NCBI GenBank assembly: GCA_038087035.1
Contig: CP051187.1
Span: forward strand, 992,001-1,056,000
Length of the DNA: 64,000 nt
Direction: 5' to 3'
DNA from: Gloeotrichia echinulata CP02
GTDB lineage: Bacteria > Cyanobacteriota > Cyanobacteriia > Cyanobacteriales > Nostocaceae
The translations under genes and the position numbers were made by a program. The number at the start of each line of letters is the position of its first letter. Positions within the stretch are counted from its first letter, which is position 1. Positions 26,896-38,000 of this stretch are shown here, one piece after another. The notes below the pieces were generated by a model. It was given only the letters and a program-made list of their open reading frames with translations. It did no database searches and was not told where the DNA came from.

Positions 26896-27486
26896 ATGAC
26901 TACAGATTCACCTGTGAATGCTCAAGAAAACCCTAGTAATGGGGCCAGGGTCAGAAATTTCTTAATTGCAATTGTGGCGATCGCCCTCAGCGTTGCCCTA
27001 TTCTTAGGATTGCGAAGTGAGACAACCTCCGTTTCCCTCTCCAAGTTAGACCAGGCGTCCACACCCCTAGAGATGGCCATTAGCAACGGTAAACCCTCCC
27101 TAGTAGAATTTTACGCTGATTGGTGTACTGTCTGCCAAAAAATGGCCCCAGATATCGCCCAGATAGAACAGCAGTATGCTGACAAGGTGAATTTTGTCAT
27201 GCTAAATGTAGATAATAACAAATGGCTACCAGAAATGCTGAAATATCGGGTAGATGGGATTCCCCATTTTCTGTTTTTGGGTAAAAATGGAGACACTATT
27301 GCCCAGGCGATCGGCGATCAACCCCGCACAGTCATGGCCAGTAATTTAGAAGCTTTGGTGACTGATTCGCCTTTACCTTATGCTCAAGCAAGTGGTAAAA
27401 CTTCGCAATTTTCTGCACCAGTCGCACCAACAGCTAGTCAAGATGATCCTCGCAGTCATGGTAGCCAAGTCGTAAATGGTGGATAA
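26896..27486 (+). CDS. txlA: Membrane-anchored thioredoxin-like protein (TxlA/HCF164 type)
   Basis: 196 residues. One transmembrane helix (about 21-39) anchors a thioredoxin fold with active site WCTVC (Cys77, Cys80), the cis-proline GIPHF motif and VEFYADW. A Pro/Gln/Ser-rich tail of ~35 residues follows. Matches cyanobacterial TxlA and plant HCF164, which pass reducing equivalents into the thylakoid lumen for cytochrome c/b6f maturation. Monocistronic. Confidence 0.85.
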   Translation: MTTDSPVNAQENPSNGARVRNFLIAIVAIALSVALFLGLRSETTSVSLSKLDQASTPLEMAISNGKPSLVEFYADWCTVCQKMAPDIAQIEQQYADKVNFVMLNVDNNKWLPEMLKYRVDGIPHFLFLGKNGDTIAQAIGDQPRTVMASNLEALVTDSPLPYAQASGKTSQFSAPVAPTASQDDPRSHGSQVVNGG

Positions 27487-27569
27487 GTTGCGCTTGAGAT
27501 TGCTCCCTTCCCTTTCTTTAATGGGCGTTGCTGAATCGGAGTATGAATGGACAATTTTCGAGATGACTA

Positions 27570-27672
27570 TAGCGCTTCTCATTCAGATGAGGTACAATAT
27601 TATATCGCTAGGTGTAGGGGCACGGCAATGCCGTGCCCCTACGGGTGTACCGCACTAGGCCGGGAAACGCTA
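27570..27672. repeat. ~103-bp MITE, TATAGCGCTTCTC / GAAACGCTATA, copy 1
   Basis: Termini TATAGC...GCTATA, a GATGAGGTACAA block and the central palindrome GGGGCACGGCAATGCCGTGCCCC. A nearly identical copy lies inverted inside the DUF4058 gene (28926-29028). Here it is intergenic, after txlA. Confidence 0.85.
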
Positions 27673-27742
27673 TAAACAACAATTCTTTGCGTCTTTGCGC
27701 CTTTGCGCGAGACTAATTCATACTTTAAATCAGCAACGCCCT

Positions 27743-28684
27743 TTAATCTTGTAGTGGTGCGGGAGATTCAACCCTACCCTGCTGATTGATGACCAATCGC
27801 AGAACTGATAGCCCCAAAATGATTAAAAATAAAACTAGCCCAATTGTACAAGCATAGCTAATTTCTAAGTTGCTGAATGCTTGCTCATAGAGATAGTAAA
27901 CAATTGTTTTGGAGCTATCGAGTGGTCCGCCTTGGGTCATAATGTATACTTCTTCAAAAACTTTGGTAGCAGAAATCGCTGAAATCACCGCCACTAGCGC
28001 CAGATAAGGTCTCATTAAGGGTATGGTAATCTCCCAGTGTTGGCGGATACCATCTGAGCCGTCAATGGCTGCGGCTTCGTACACATCGGCGGGTATTGAT
28101 TGCAACCCCGCTAAGTAAATCACCATATAGTAGCCGAGTCCCTTCCAGATGGTAACAGCCATGACGCTGGCTAGGGAAATTGGCACAAGGCCAAACAGTT
28201 TGTCTGGACTAGTTAACCAAGGAATCCCTTCAGGAAAAATACCTAAACTTTTGAGAAACTGATTGAGCAACCCGTTTTCTGCATACAACCATTTCCAGGC
28301 TATCCCCGCCACTACCATTGAAATTACGACTGGGGTATAATATGCAGTTCTAAACCAATTCATTCCCCGCAATTTCTGATTTACTAAAATTGCCAACCCT
28401 AGAGGCGCAATTACCAAAATGGGGACGACACCAACAAGATAGAGAAAAGTGTTTTCTAAGGTTTTCCAAAAAACTGCGTCTTTCCATAGACGGAAAAAGT
28501 TAGTTAATCCAGCCCATTGCGCCGGCTGTCCCAAATCTTCGTAGCTGGTAAAACTGAGGTAAAATGCTTGGAGTGCAGGCCAAAATACGGTTAACCCCAA
28601 GAGAATCAACGCAGGGAGCAAAAATAAATAAGGCGTCAATCGTTGTTTGAGCAACATCCTATCTTTGGGCGACAATTGATTCAT
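27743..28684 (-). CDS. Sugar ABC transporter permease (MalF/UgpA type)
   Basis: 313 residues, six membrane helices. The permease EAA motif is EAAAIDGSDGIRQHWEITIPLMRP near 205-228. Seen at the start: TPYLFLLPALILLGLTVFWP, typical of the carbohydrate uptake CUT1 family. Neither the partner permease, the binding protein nor the ATPase is adjacent, so it must assemble with products of other loci. Substrate unknown. Confidence 0.88.
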   Translation of the reverse strand: MNQLSPKDRMLLKQRLTPYLFLLPALILLGLTVFWPALQAFYLSFTSYEDLGQPAQWAGLTNFFRLWKDAVFWKTLENTFLYLVGVVPILVIAPLGLAILVNQKLRGMNWFRTAYYTPVVISMVVAGIAWKWLYAENGLLNQFLKSLGIFPEGIPWLTSPDKLFGLVPISLASVMAVTIWKGLGYYMVIYLAGLQSIPADVYEAAAIDGSDGIRQHWEITIPLMRPYLALVAVISAISATKVFEEVYIMTQGGPLDSSKTIVYYLYEQAFSNLEISYACTIGLVLFLIILGLSVLRLVINQQGRVESPAPLQD

Positions 28685-28805
28685 AGGGGAGTTTTCAAAA
28701 CCTAATTAGGATTGCTATATAGGGGTTATCAGTTGAGTCCAATACAGTCTTTTGGGCAGGGCAGTGCCGTAGCCCTAGACGCGATGATACAATAACTTGG
28801 ATAGT

Positions 28806-29696
28806 TCAAGTCCTTAACCCTTGTTCGCGTAAAAGGGTTAAAGACCATACAGCATCTTCTAAGTTTAAGGGTGGTACTGGTTCTTTATTATAATCAATTG
28901 CTAAATAATATCTGGCACGATTGTATAGCGTTTCTCGCCCTAGTGAGGTACATCGGTAAGGGCACGGCAGTGCCGTGCCCCTACATCGCGTGATACAATT
29001 TTGTACCTCATCTGAATAGGAAGTGCTATATATACCATGCAATAAAGATTGCAAATCTAGAATCGGTTCTGTATCTTCTGACTGTAAAGGTAATGGAAAT
29101 ACGGGAATTGTTTCTCTGATACTAAATCCGTATAATTTAGCTTGAGGACGTGTTTCACTTCTACTAACAAGAATTTGATAATCTGTTCCAGGAAATTGCC
29201 CTAAAATTGACATGGGTTTTCCAGTTCTGAGTAAATCAATTTCGACCAAGTGAGAAAGACTAGCTAAAACCTGTTTGCGTTTCAGTTCATACGCTTTTCT
29301 ACCCTCGCCTGGGCGTTTATTTTTAGGAGATAAAATTTCGATAGATGTCACCACAAAACCTGTAGAAACCTCTCTAATTTCCAAGTAATTTTCCGTAATA
29401 TGTTCAGGTAAAGGTATCATCACCGTAATGCCTTCTGATGTCGCTATTTGGGTAGCAGTTGATGAGTATTGCTGGGGTGATGTTTGTTGAGAAAAAACAG
29501 AAACACCTGGTATACCAACTAATACAGAATCCGAGTCATCACTTAAATAAGTACGTTGTTCAATAGCAACTCGATATTGTGGGGGAATATTTTCCTCAAT
29601 CGTATCGGTGATCGCTGTAATTAATCGATGATGTACTTCTGAGCAAAACACAGGATTTTCTAAATAAGGATTCATTCCGGGAAATGGAGAATTCAT
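28806..29696 (-). CDS. DUF4058 protein with an in-frame MITE insertion
   Basis: 296 residues. The DUF4058 family start MNSPFPGMNPYLENP is intact, as are SVEILSPKNKRPGEGRKAYELKRKQ and the end YNKEPVPPLNLEDAVWSL. Between LLHGIY and NRARYYLAIDY, about 35 residues (STSYSDEVQ...GRETLY) are encoded by a 103-bp MITE plus its TA duplication, 105 bases in all, so the frame is kept. Without it the protein would be ~261 residues, the usual length. The inserted peptide has four extra cysteines from the palindrome. Function of the family unknown; it may be non-functional here. Confidence 0.82.
   Translation of the reverse strand: MNSPFPGMNPYLENPVFCSEVHHRLITAITDTIEENIPPQYRVAIEQRTYLSDDSDSVLVGIPGVSVFSQQTSPQQYSSTATQIATSEGITVMIPLPEHITENYLEIREVSTGFVVTSIEILSPKNKRPGEGRKAYELKRKQVLASLSHLVEIDLLRTGKPMSILGQFPGTDYQILVSRSETRPQAKLYGFSIRETIPVFPLPLQSEDTEPILDLQSLLHGIYSTSYSDEVQNCITRCRGTALPCPYRCTSLGRETLYNRARYYLAIDYNKEPVPPLNLEDAVWSLTLLREQGLRT
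28926..29028. repeat. ~103-bp MITE copy 2, inside the DUF4058 gene
   Basis: Inverted copy of 27570-27672 with TA on both sides. The palindrome GGGCACGGCAGTGCCGTGCCC is at its centre. The insertion target lies in the DUF4058 coding sequence and adds exactly 105 bases including the TA duplication. Confidence 0.85.
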
Positions 29697-29908
29697 AGTT
29701 TTAATCTCGTGACATCTCCTACACTGAACCGAAAATATTCATAACCAACATCGCAACATTGGTGACAAATGCCTTAATGTTCATAATTGCTTGTGGAGTC
29801 GGACTTCCAGTCCAAGATCAAGGTGGTCCGGGAAGATACCAACCCCACAAGATTGGATGAATTATTTTTTACCAGTCGGTTAATGTTGGCTCATCAGCAA
29901 ACATCACC
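29697..29908. other. Intergenic stretch, possible mobile-element remnant
   Basis: No ORF above 40 codons. On the plus strand the segment 29729-29860 reads NIATLVTNALMFIIACGVG then a stop after PHKIG; the GATTGGATGAATT end resembles the GGGATGAATT border of the hairpins at 43439 and 47790. It could be an eroded tnpB end. Very weak. Confidence 0.2.
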
Positions 29909-30526
29909 TCAAGTCAATTCCAATATACCTTGATAACCTGTGACAATGCGGTTTCCATCTTTAAGGATATGAATCTCTATCTGGTCACTCGCCCAGGTAA
30001 TCTGGTCTTTAAAGTCGGGGTTAAATATATGAACCTGTTGATTGCTGGAAGAAACTGGGGAGGTGGGAGAATGAATTGCGAGAGATTCCACAAATGGCCC
30101 GTCAATGAGGATATCTAGTTGTTCTAATAATTCTTGGGCACCTGGAGGCGCCGATTCTGACTGTAGCTGCTTCAAGGTGTAGCCAGTAAATGACATCACA
30201 TTAAATCCCGCAGCTTTGAGTTTACGCGCCAAAGATGCTAATGCAGGTGCTTGCGAAAATGGTTCACCACCAGAGAAGGTGACGCCTGTATTGCGCTTGT
30301 TCTTCTGGATGTTCTCAAATAGGGTATCAATAGAAATCAGTTGGTTAACCTCAAATGACCAGGAGTCAGGATTAAAGCAGCCAGAACACTCTCGCGGACA
30401 TCCTTGCACCCAAATGACTGCACGACAGCCAGGCCCGTTGACTTCTGATTCATCAACATAGCCCATAATATTCAGATAGCCAGGGGCGATTTCTAAGGTT
30501 GATGGGTTGGTGAGGTATTGTGGCAT
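29909..30526 (-). CDS. NrdG-like radical SAM activase
   Basis: 205 residues. A short radical SAM protein with Cys43, Cys47 and Cys50 (C-x3-C-x2-C in GCPRECSGCFNPDSW), TFSGGEPFSQ and LDILIDGPF: the fold of anaerobic ribonucleotide-reductase/glycyl-radical activating enzymes. No glycyl-radical enzyme is adjacent. The start has a strong AGGAG site 7 bases before ATG. In aerobic cyanobacteria this single-domain protein is frequent and its target is unclear. Confidence 0.82.
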   Translation of the reverse strand: MPQYLTNPSTLEIAPGYLNIMGYVDESEVNGPGCRAVIWVQGCPRECSGCFNPDSWSFEVNQLISIDTLFENIQKNKRNTGVTFSGGEPFSQAPALASLARKLKAAGFNVMSFTGYTLKQLQSESAPPGAQELLEQLDILIDGPFVESLAIHSPTSPVSSSNQQVHIFNPDFKDQITWASDQIEIHILKDGNRIVTGYQGILELT

Positions 30527-30611
30527 CTGTTTGCTCCTGTTGACAGTTTATGGTTGACGATTGACTCTTGACAACTGACAGCTGACTGCTTTTATTTTTT
30601 TAAAGTTCCCT

Positions 30612-30737
30612 TAGGGACTGACAAATAAAAAAATATACAATCCGTAGTGTGCGTCAGAGCGAGAAACTTTTGACATAGCTAGAAATTATTTGTACTGACG
30701 CACCCTACTGTGGATAATTTAATTTCTGGAAGTCCCT
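30612..30737. repeat. Foldback MITE, ends AGGGACT, with GTGCGTCAG arms
   Basis: ~126 bp with AGGGACT and AGTCCCT termini flanked by TA, and inner arms GTGTGCGTCAG / CTGACGCACCC. It is adjacent to the GGTTCTTGCG-type element that follows. Confidence 0.7.
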
Positions 30738-30742
30738 TAATC

Positions 30743-30940
30743 GGGTTCTTGCGTACTTAGCGTGCTGAATTTGTTAAAAAATAAGTTTGAAACCCTTGCC
30801 TGGCTCCGATAAAAGCCATTATTTTTTGTATTTGAGCTACTGTTACTAAAAATCAAATTATAAACGCCTATAAGCCTTGTTATTAAAGCAATTTAATCGA
30901 CTTTCATTAATAATTAAGCACGCTATACACGCAAGAGCCG
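30743..30940 (-). repeat. ~198-bp GGTTCTTGCG-family MITE, copy A
   Basis: Terminal inverted repeats of ~23 bases (GGTTCTTGCGTACTTAGCG... and the reverse near 30918-30939). It is almost identical, in reverse orientation, to 48727-48922 and more diverged from 43650-43847. It contains no ORF. Its right end joins a receiver-domain gene fragment in frame. Confidence 0.9.
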
Positions 30941-31631
30941 AATTTTAGTGGTTGATGACAATCAAGAAAACGCTAAACTGCTAGTAAAATGGCTACAAAC
31001 GATTGGTTTTGAAGTACGGGAAGCAGAAAATGGTGAAAAGGCGATCGCAATTTGGGAAATTTGGCAACCACACCTGATGTGGATGGATACACGTATGCCC
31101 GTCATGAACGGTATCGAAGCAACTAGACAAATTCGAGCTAGGGAGACCGCTGCGGCTACAAGTCAGGTGGAAGGGCAAAATCCCTCTATTTCCCATCACC
31201 GCACCGTGATTATTGCACTCACCAGCAGCACTAGTGAGGAAAAGTTCCAGGAAATATTAGCCGCTGGTTACGATAATTTGGTTTGCAAACCAGCACCAGC
31301 AGCAGTGATTTTTGCAACAATGGCTGAATATTTAGATGTGAGTTATTTTTATGAAAAATTTCCTCTTTCTCGGAATTCTACCATTGAGCAATGTTATTCT
31401 ATAAACAATATACCAACTTCAGATTTGATGCAACAATTGAGCAGAATGCCCAAAAACTGGATGAGACAGTTATATAATGCAGCTAACGAAGTTAATGAAG
31501 AGTTGATACACCACTTAATTACACAAATATCAACGAATCCCCTAACTTTAGCGGAAATTTTAACAGATTTAGTCAAGGATTTCCGTTTTGATATCATCGT
31601 TAGTTGTACTCAGGCACTGCTCAATGATTAA
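30941..31631 (+). pseudogene. C-terminal receiver piece of a hybrid histidine kinase, cut by a MITE
   Basis: About 229 codons: a response-regulator receiver (RILVVDDNQENAKLL at the very start, TRMPVMNG around the phospho-acceptor Asp, ALTSS, CKPAPA) followed by an ~80-residue helical C-terminal domain (LMQQLSRMPKNWMRQLYNAANEVNEELIHHLI). The same receiver plus tail ends the 2382-residue kinase downstream. Everything before RILVVDD is missing and replaced by the MITE, so this is the tail of a hybrid kinase. GTG 30948 could start a short product. The acidic pair is kept, but the Asp context is WMDTRMP, not FMDMRMP. Confidence 0.8.
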
Positions 31632-31740
31632 CAAATAAATATAACTCATGGAGGTCGGGCACTGATGGGACATAGGAAAAAGATGGTTACATTTATATTC
31701 GCCTAGTTAATGATACATATTCCCCAACCACCAATAACAA

Positions 31741-31954
31741 ATGAGTAATGAGTAATGAGTAATGAGTAATGAGTAATGAGTAATGAGTAATGAGTAATGA
31801 GTAATGAGTAATGAGTAATGAGTAATGAGTAATGAGTAATGAGTAATGAGTAATGAGTAATGAGTAATGAGTAATGAGTAATGAGTAATGAGTAATGAGT
31901 AATGAGTAATGAGTAATGAGTAATGAGTAATGAGTAATGAGTAATGAGTAATGA
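31741..31954. repeat. Heptanucleotide tandem repeat (TAATGAG)n, ~30 copies
   Basis: 214 bases of perfect ATGAGTA/TAATGAG units just 50 bases upstream of the giant kinase start. It is open in several frames on both strands (reads as SLLITHY repeats on minus), but only because 7 bases times 3 gives a repeating peptide. Short tandemly repeated repetitive (STRR) sequences like this are typical of heterocystous cyanobacteria. Confidence 0.95.
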
Positions 31955-32004
31955 CAAGTTAGCTTTCATGGTGCATAAATACGTAACTCAAAACTAGAAT
32001 TGAT

Positions 32005-35000
32005 ATGGCAATCAATGAACAGCAAATCAAAATATTGTTAGTTGATGATAAGCCAGAGAATTTGCATTTTTTATCCGAAATTCTCATTCGCGAAAATTAT
32101 AAAGTACAACGGGTAATTTCTGGAAAACTAGCAATCAATGCTGCTTTAGCTTCTCCCCCAGATTTGATTTTACTAGACATTCTCATGCCAGATATTGATG
32201 GATATGAAGTTTGTCAATATCTCAAATCGCAAAAGAAAACTCAGGAAATCCCGATAATTTTTCTCAGTGTACTGGAAGAATCATCTGAGAAAGTCAAAGC
32301 ATTTCGCTTAGGTGCTGTTGACTATATAACTAAACCATTACAAGCTGAAGAAGTTTTGGTTCGAGTCCAAAATCAACTGACTATTCAAAATCTCCAAAAA
32401 CAACTAAAAAACCAAAATTACCAACTAATTTGGGAGGTAGAAGAGCGTCAACGGGTTGCTGTCAAGTTAAAAAATCAAAATCAACAAATAGAGTCTATTT
32501 TAAATACCGCTAAAGTGGGAATTTGTCTGACGGATGAAAACGGATATTTTGTACAAGTAAATCCCGCATATTGTGAACTTTATGGCTTGAGTCGCGGCGA
32601 AATCATTGGGGAACAATTTACAACAGTACATTATCCAAATGCCACAGTTGAAGAAAAATTTAATTTAATTCAGCAATATAAAAATTTTATCAGCAATCGC
32701 AGCAACCATAAAAAACAAGAATTTAATATTACCCGTGCGGATGGTTCTCAGCTAAATGTTGAGATTACCCAAGGGATGTTTCAAAAAGATGATGGTAAGT
32801 TGTTTGTCGTCACGACCTTGATAGATATCAGTGAATGGCTAGCCGCACAGCGCGAACGCCAACTCGCCGAGGAAGCCCGCAAATCCCGCGAAGGATACTT
32901 AGCAGCCCTTGTAGAAGTTCAACATACGTTGCTGAGTTTTGATGGCACCAACAAATGCTACAAAAAAATCCTGGAGATTCTCGGACAAGCATCAAAAGCA
33001 AGTCGTGTATACCTGTTTGAAAATCATCGAGCCGCAGATGGGGTCTTGCTGATGAGTCAACGGGGTGAATGGTGCGATCTGGGTATTCATCCAGAAATTG
33101 ACAATCCCGCGCTGCAAAACCTTGCCTATGACGATTTTTATCCAGGCTGGGCTGCGTCATTGTCAAAAGGCGAAATCTTCTGTGCTATAGTGGCAGAATT
33201 ACCCAAATCTGCCAGAGAGATTTTAGAACCCCAAGGCATTTTTTCGATGTTGGTGTTACCGATTATCGCCAAAGGGGAGTTTTTGGGCTTTATTGGCTTT
33301 AATAATTGTGTGACACCAAGGTTGTGGGAAGCATCGGAAGTATCACTTTTGCAAGCAGCAGCAGCAGCGATTTCCATTGTCCTGGAACGCAAACAGGCTG
33401 AGGATGCGCTGCAAAAACAACTTAATCGCAGCAACTTAATCAGAGAAATTTCGTATAAAATCCGCTCACAATTAGATACGCAAAATATCTTGGAGACAGC
33501 GACCACACAAATAGGTGCGGTTATGGGAGTCAGTCGCGTACTGATTCATTTATACATAGATTCACCAATTCCCAAAATTCCCATTTTGGGTGAATTTTTG
33601 GCTTCCGGCTATGGCTCAATGATGAATCTGGAGGTGCCTGTTGAGGGTAATCCCCACATCCTACAGGCATTATCGCAAGACAAAGCGATCGCCTGCACAA
33701 ATGTTTATACTGAACCGCTGTTAGAAGATTTCCACCCAATATGCCGACAGTTAGAAATCCACTCGATGTTGGCAGTGCGGACTTCTTATCAAAGCCAACC
33801 CAATGGGCTAATATGTTTGCATCAGTGCGACCAACAGCGGCAGTGGACATCAGAAGAAATTGAACTATTAGAGTCTATCGCCGCCCAACTGGGAATTGCC
33901 CTAGCCCAAGCTCAACTACTAGAGCAAGAAAAACAAGCACGTGCTAAACTAGATAGACAAAATCTCCAACTCCAGCACGAAATAGGCGTTCGGCTCTCGG
34001 TAGAAGTAGCCCTAAAAGCAAGTGAAAGTAAATATCGCCACCTAGTTGAGACATCCCAGGACATTATTTGGTCAGTAGATATACACGGATTAATTACCTT
34101 TGTAAACCACACAGTCAAACTGATTTTCGACTACGAACCCGAAGAAGTTATCGGGCGAATATCTACTGATTTTGTCTTACCAGAACAATTGGCTTATACA
34201 CAGGAACTTGTCGAGCAAGTCCTCAATGGTAAGCCTGTTTTTCAGCATGAGATGGCCTGCGTTGCCAAAAATGGTAACGCCATTTATCTGTTGTTTAATG
34301 CGATCGCCTTACGCAATGAAGAAGGCGCGATTGTCGGGATCACAGGCACAGCTAGCAACATCACAGACCGCAAACGGGCAGAACAAGCCCTACTATCAAG
34401 TGCCATCAAGCTCTGCAACCATAACCTAGTATTAACACAACTAACAAAAAATCCGATACTTTATCAAGGTGACTTGAAGGCCGCTTGCAGAGAAATTACA
34501 GAAGCAGGAGCGAAAAATATTGGGGTAGAAAGAGCCAGTATCTGGATGTATGGTGAAAACTGCACGTTTATGCATTGCGTTGATTTATTCGAGCAGAGTT
34601 CTCATCAACATAGTGAAAAACATTTACTGATAGAAGCCGATTATCCAGCTTATTTTCAAGCTTTGCACAGCGACCAACTAATCGCGGCCGATGATCCCTA
34701 TACCGATTCCAGAACACAAGAACTTGGCGAGTCATACTTAAAACCATTCGCTATCACTTCCACGCTGAGTGTCCCCGTTAGGCTAGAGGGTGAAACTACA
34801 GGAATATTATGTTTGGAACAGGTGGGAGTTGTTCATCATTGGACCCTGGAAGACCAGAATTTTGCTCGTTCTTTGGGGAATTTAGTATCTTTAGTCCTAG
34901 AAGCACGAGAACGCAAAAAAGCAGAAGCAGCACGTCGAGCTTCCGAAGAAAAATTAGCATCAGCTTTTAGAGCATCTCCTGACCCAATTAGCCTGAGTAT

Positions 35001-38000
35001 TTGGCCGGAAAATCGCTATATCGAAGTCAACGACAGTTTTTGTCGGTTTTTTGGTTATTCTCGTTCTCAGGTTCTCGGTCGCACCGAGGAAGAATTAAAG
35101 ATTTTGGTAAATCCAGCAGAAACTGCTTTTCTGTTCGAGATTTTGCAACAGACAAAAGCCATTCGCAATCATGAAGTTGATGTCCGCACCGCGACTGGGG
35201 AAGTGAAAACAACGTTGTATAGTGCGGAAATGACGGAAATTGATGGACAACATTATATACTTAGTACAGCTAAAGATATCACAGAGCGCAAACAAGCAGA
35301 AAATGAAAGCCGACTGTTACTGTTAACCACCCAAGCAGTGAGTCGTGCTGTAGATGTCAACAGTGCCTTAGCCCTAGTTTTGCGTTTAATTTGTCAGAGC
35401 ATCAACTGGCATTTTAGTGAAGCATGGATACCTAGCGATAGTGGCAATTTTTTAGAACACGCTTTAGCTTGGTATGGGCAGGACGATATTTTAGTAAGAT
35501 TCTGCAACGAGAGCAAAACAGTCAAATTTCCTCTAGGTATAGGACTACCAGGACGAGTATGGCAGTCCAGACAGCCAGAATGGATTCCTGATGTGTCGGC
35601 GATCGCCGAGCCGGTGTTTCTGCGATCGCAATCAGCGGCACAAGTGGGATTAAAAGCTGGCTTTGGCGTGCCGATTCTGGCTGGTCAGGAAGTATTGGCG
35701 ATTTTGGTGTTTTTTAAACGCAAATCAGCACCAGCAGATAAGCGTTTGCTTCTGCTTGTCAATGCCGTGGCTGCTCAATTAGGTGGGCTGATGCAACGTA
35801 AACTAGTAGAATCAGCCCATAGAATGAGTGAAGAACGTTTACAGCTAGCCTTAGAAGGTAGCGATTTGGGATTGTGGGATTGGAATATCAGTAAAAATAA
35901 AATGTATCGCGATTGGCGATGGAAAGCAATGCTGGGGTACAAAGAAGACGAAATTGATGATCATTCGCAAGCTGGTGATCAATTCGTACATCCAGAAGAC
36001 TTACCCTTAGTCAACGCAGTGTTAAACGCCCATCTTGAAGGTGCTATTCCCGTTTATGACGTAGAATTTCGGATGCGCTGCGCCTCTGGGGTGTGGAAGT
36101 GGATTCAGTCTCGCGGTCAGATTTGTGAGTACGACAAACAGGGTTTACCATTACGGATGACAGGAACCCACAAAGATATTAATGAACGCAAAACCCTAGA
36201 ACGAGAACTAGCGCTGCGAGAAGCGCGTCTCAATGCTTTTTTCAGCAGCGCTCCTGTCGGTTTGAATATTTTAGATGATCAACTACGGTTTGTGCAAATC
36301 AACGAACTGCTAGCAGATATTCATGGAGTACCACAAAAAGACCATATTGGCAAGAGCATCTATGAAGTTATACCACAGATTGCACCGATAATTGCACCAT
36401 TGTACGAGCAGGTTCTCTTAACTGGTCAACCCATTCTCAACCAAGAAATGAGCGCTCCATCACCCACACAACCAGATGTGATGCGTTACTTCCTCAATTC
36501 TTATTTTCCCATTCCCTCAGAGGAAGATCGCCCCTCTGGTGTGGGTACAGTCATGGTAGAAATTAGCGATGTTTACGACCAGCTGCGGTTACGCAAACTG
36601 GCAGAATTGGCTGTGGAAGAAAGTAGACGGCGATATCAACTTTTAGCAGAAGCCTCGCCTGTGGGGATATTTCACGCAGATGTTGATGGCTATTGTTTAT
36701 ATTGTAATCAACGCTGGTGTGAGATTACAGGTCTTGAGCAACCAGAACCGCTAGGAACAGGCTGGAAAAAAGCCTTACATCCAGATGACCGTGAGATGGT
36801 GATTATGGCATGGCATCAAGCAGCAGTAGCCAAGGAGTTATATAAATGTGAACATCGTTATCTGCGTCCAGATGACACAGTTGTTTGGGTAATTTGTCAG
36901 GCGTTGCCAGAAATGGGGGATAATGGAGAAATTAAAGGCTTTATTGGGACAGTTACAGATATTACCGAGAGAAAACTGGCAGAAGAAGCCTTGCAAGAAA
37001 GTGCTGATCGAGAAAGAGCGATCGCCCAAGTAATTCAAAGAATGCGGCAAACATTAGATATAGAAACCATATTTACCGCGACAACCCAAGAATTACGACA
37101 AGTGCTAGACTGCGATCGCGTCCTTGTCTATCGTTTCAATCCCGATTGGAGTGGCGAATTTGTCGCTGAGTCGGTAGGAAGCGGTTGGATTTCGCTCATA
37201 GAGGAACACAAACATCACCCCGATCTGTCAGAGCGAGTGCTAGAAAACGGACGTTGTATCGTCAAACTTTTGCATGGTGTAGATAACCAGATAGAGGATA
37301 CTTATCTCCAACAAACCCAAGGTGGTGCGTATAGCCAAGGTGTCAGTTACCGCTGCGTCTCTAATATCTATAAAGCTGGGTTTGACGATTGTTACATCAA
37401 CCTTTTAGAACGCTTTCAGGCAAAAGCCTATATTACTGTCCCCATTTTATGCGGTAATCAACTTTGGGGATTATTAGCCAGTTATCAAAATTCCCATACC
37501 CGCCAATGGAAAACAGAAGAAATCAATATCGTAGTGCAAATTGGTAATCAGCTAGGAGTTGCATTGCAACAAGCACAATTGCTAGCAACAACTCAAAGAC
37601 AGTCAGAAGCATTACAAGCATCTGTCATCGCTGCAGATGCTGCAAACCGTGCCAAAAGCGAATTTCTGGCTAACATGAGTCATGAACTACGTACCCCACT
37701 TAATGCTATCCTTGGTTTCACCCAAGTGATGAGTCATGATCATGCTGTATCCCCTGATAATCACAACAACTTAGCAATCATCAATCGTGCTGGAGAGCAT
37801 CTACTTTCTTTAATCAACGACATCCTGGAAATGTCCAAAATTGAAGCAGGTAGAACCACCTTAAATATCAATAGCTTTGACTTAATTCGTCTTTTGAAAA
37901 ACTTGGAAGAAATGTTACGTTTTCGTGCGGTTTCTAAGGAATTAGAACTCGTATTTGAATATGCACCCGGACTTCCCCAATATGTCCAAACCGATGAAAA

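Noticed and set aside
29790..29870. tRNA-like feature near GTGGAGTCGGACTTCC
   Set aside because: No cloverleaf with a TTC-arm could be folded by eye; it is more like an eroded insertion-sequence end.
31741..31954. Possible CRISPR array
   Set aside because: Units are 7 bases with no spacers; it is a simple tandem repeat. No cas genes occur in the window.
31703..31969. Minus-strand 88-codon ORF of SLLITHY repeats
   Set aside because: It is simply the (TAATGAG)n heptamer array read in one frame; no start signal and no independent coding support.
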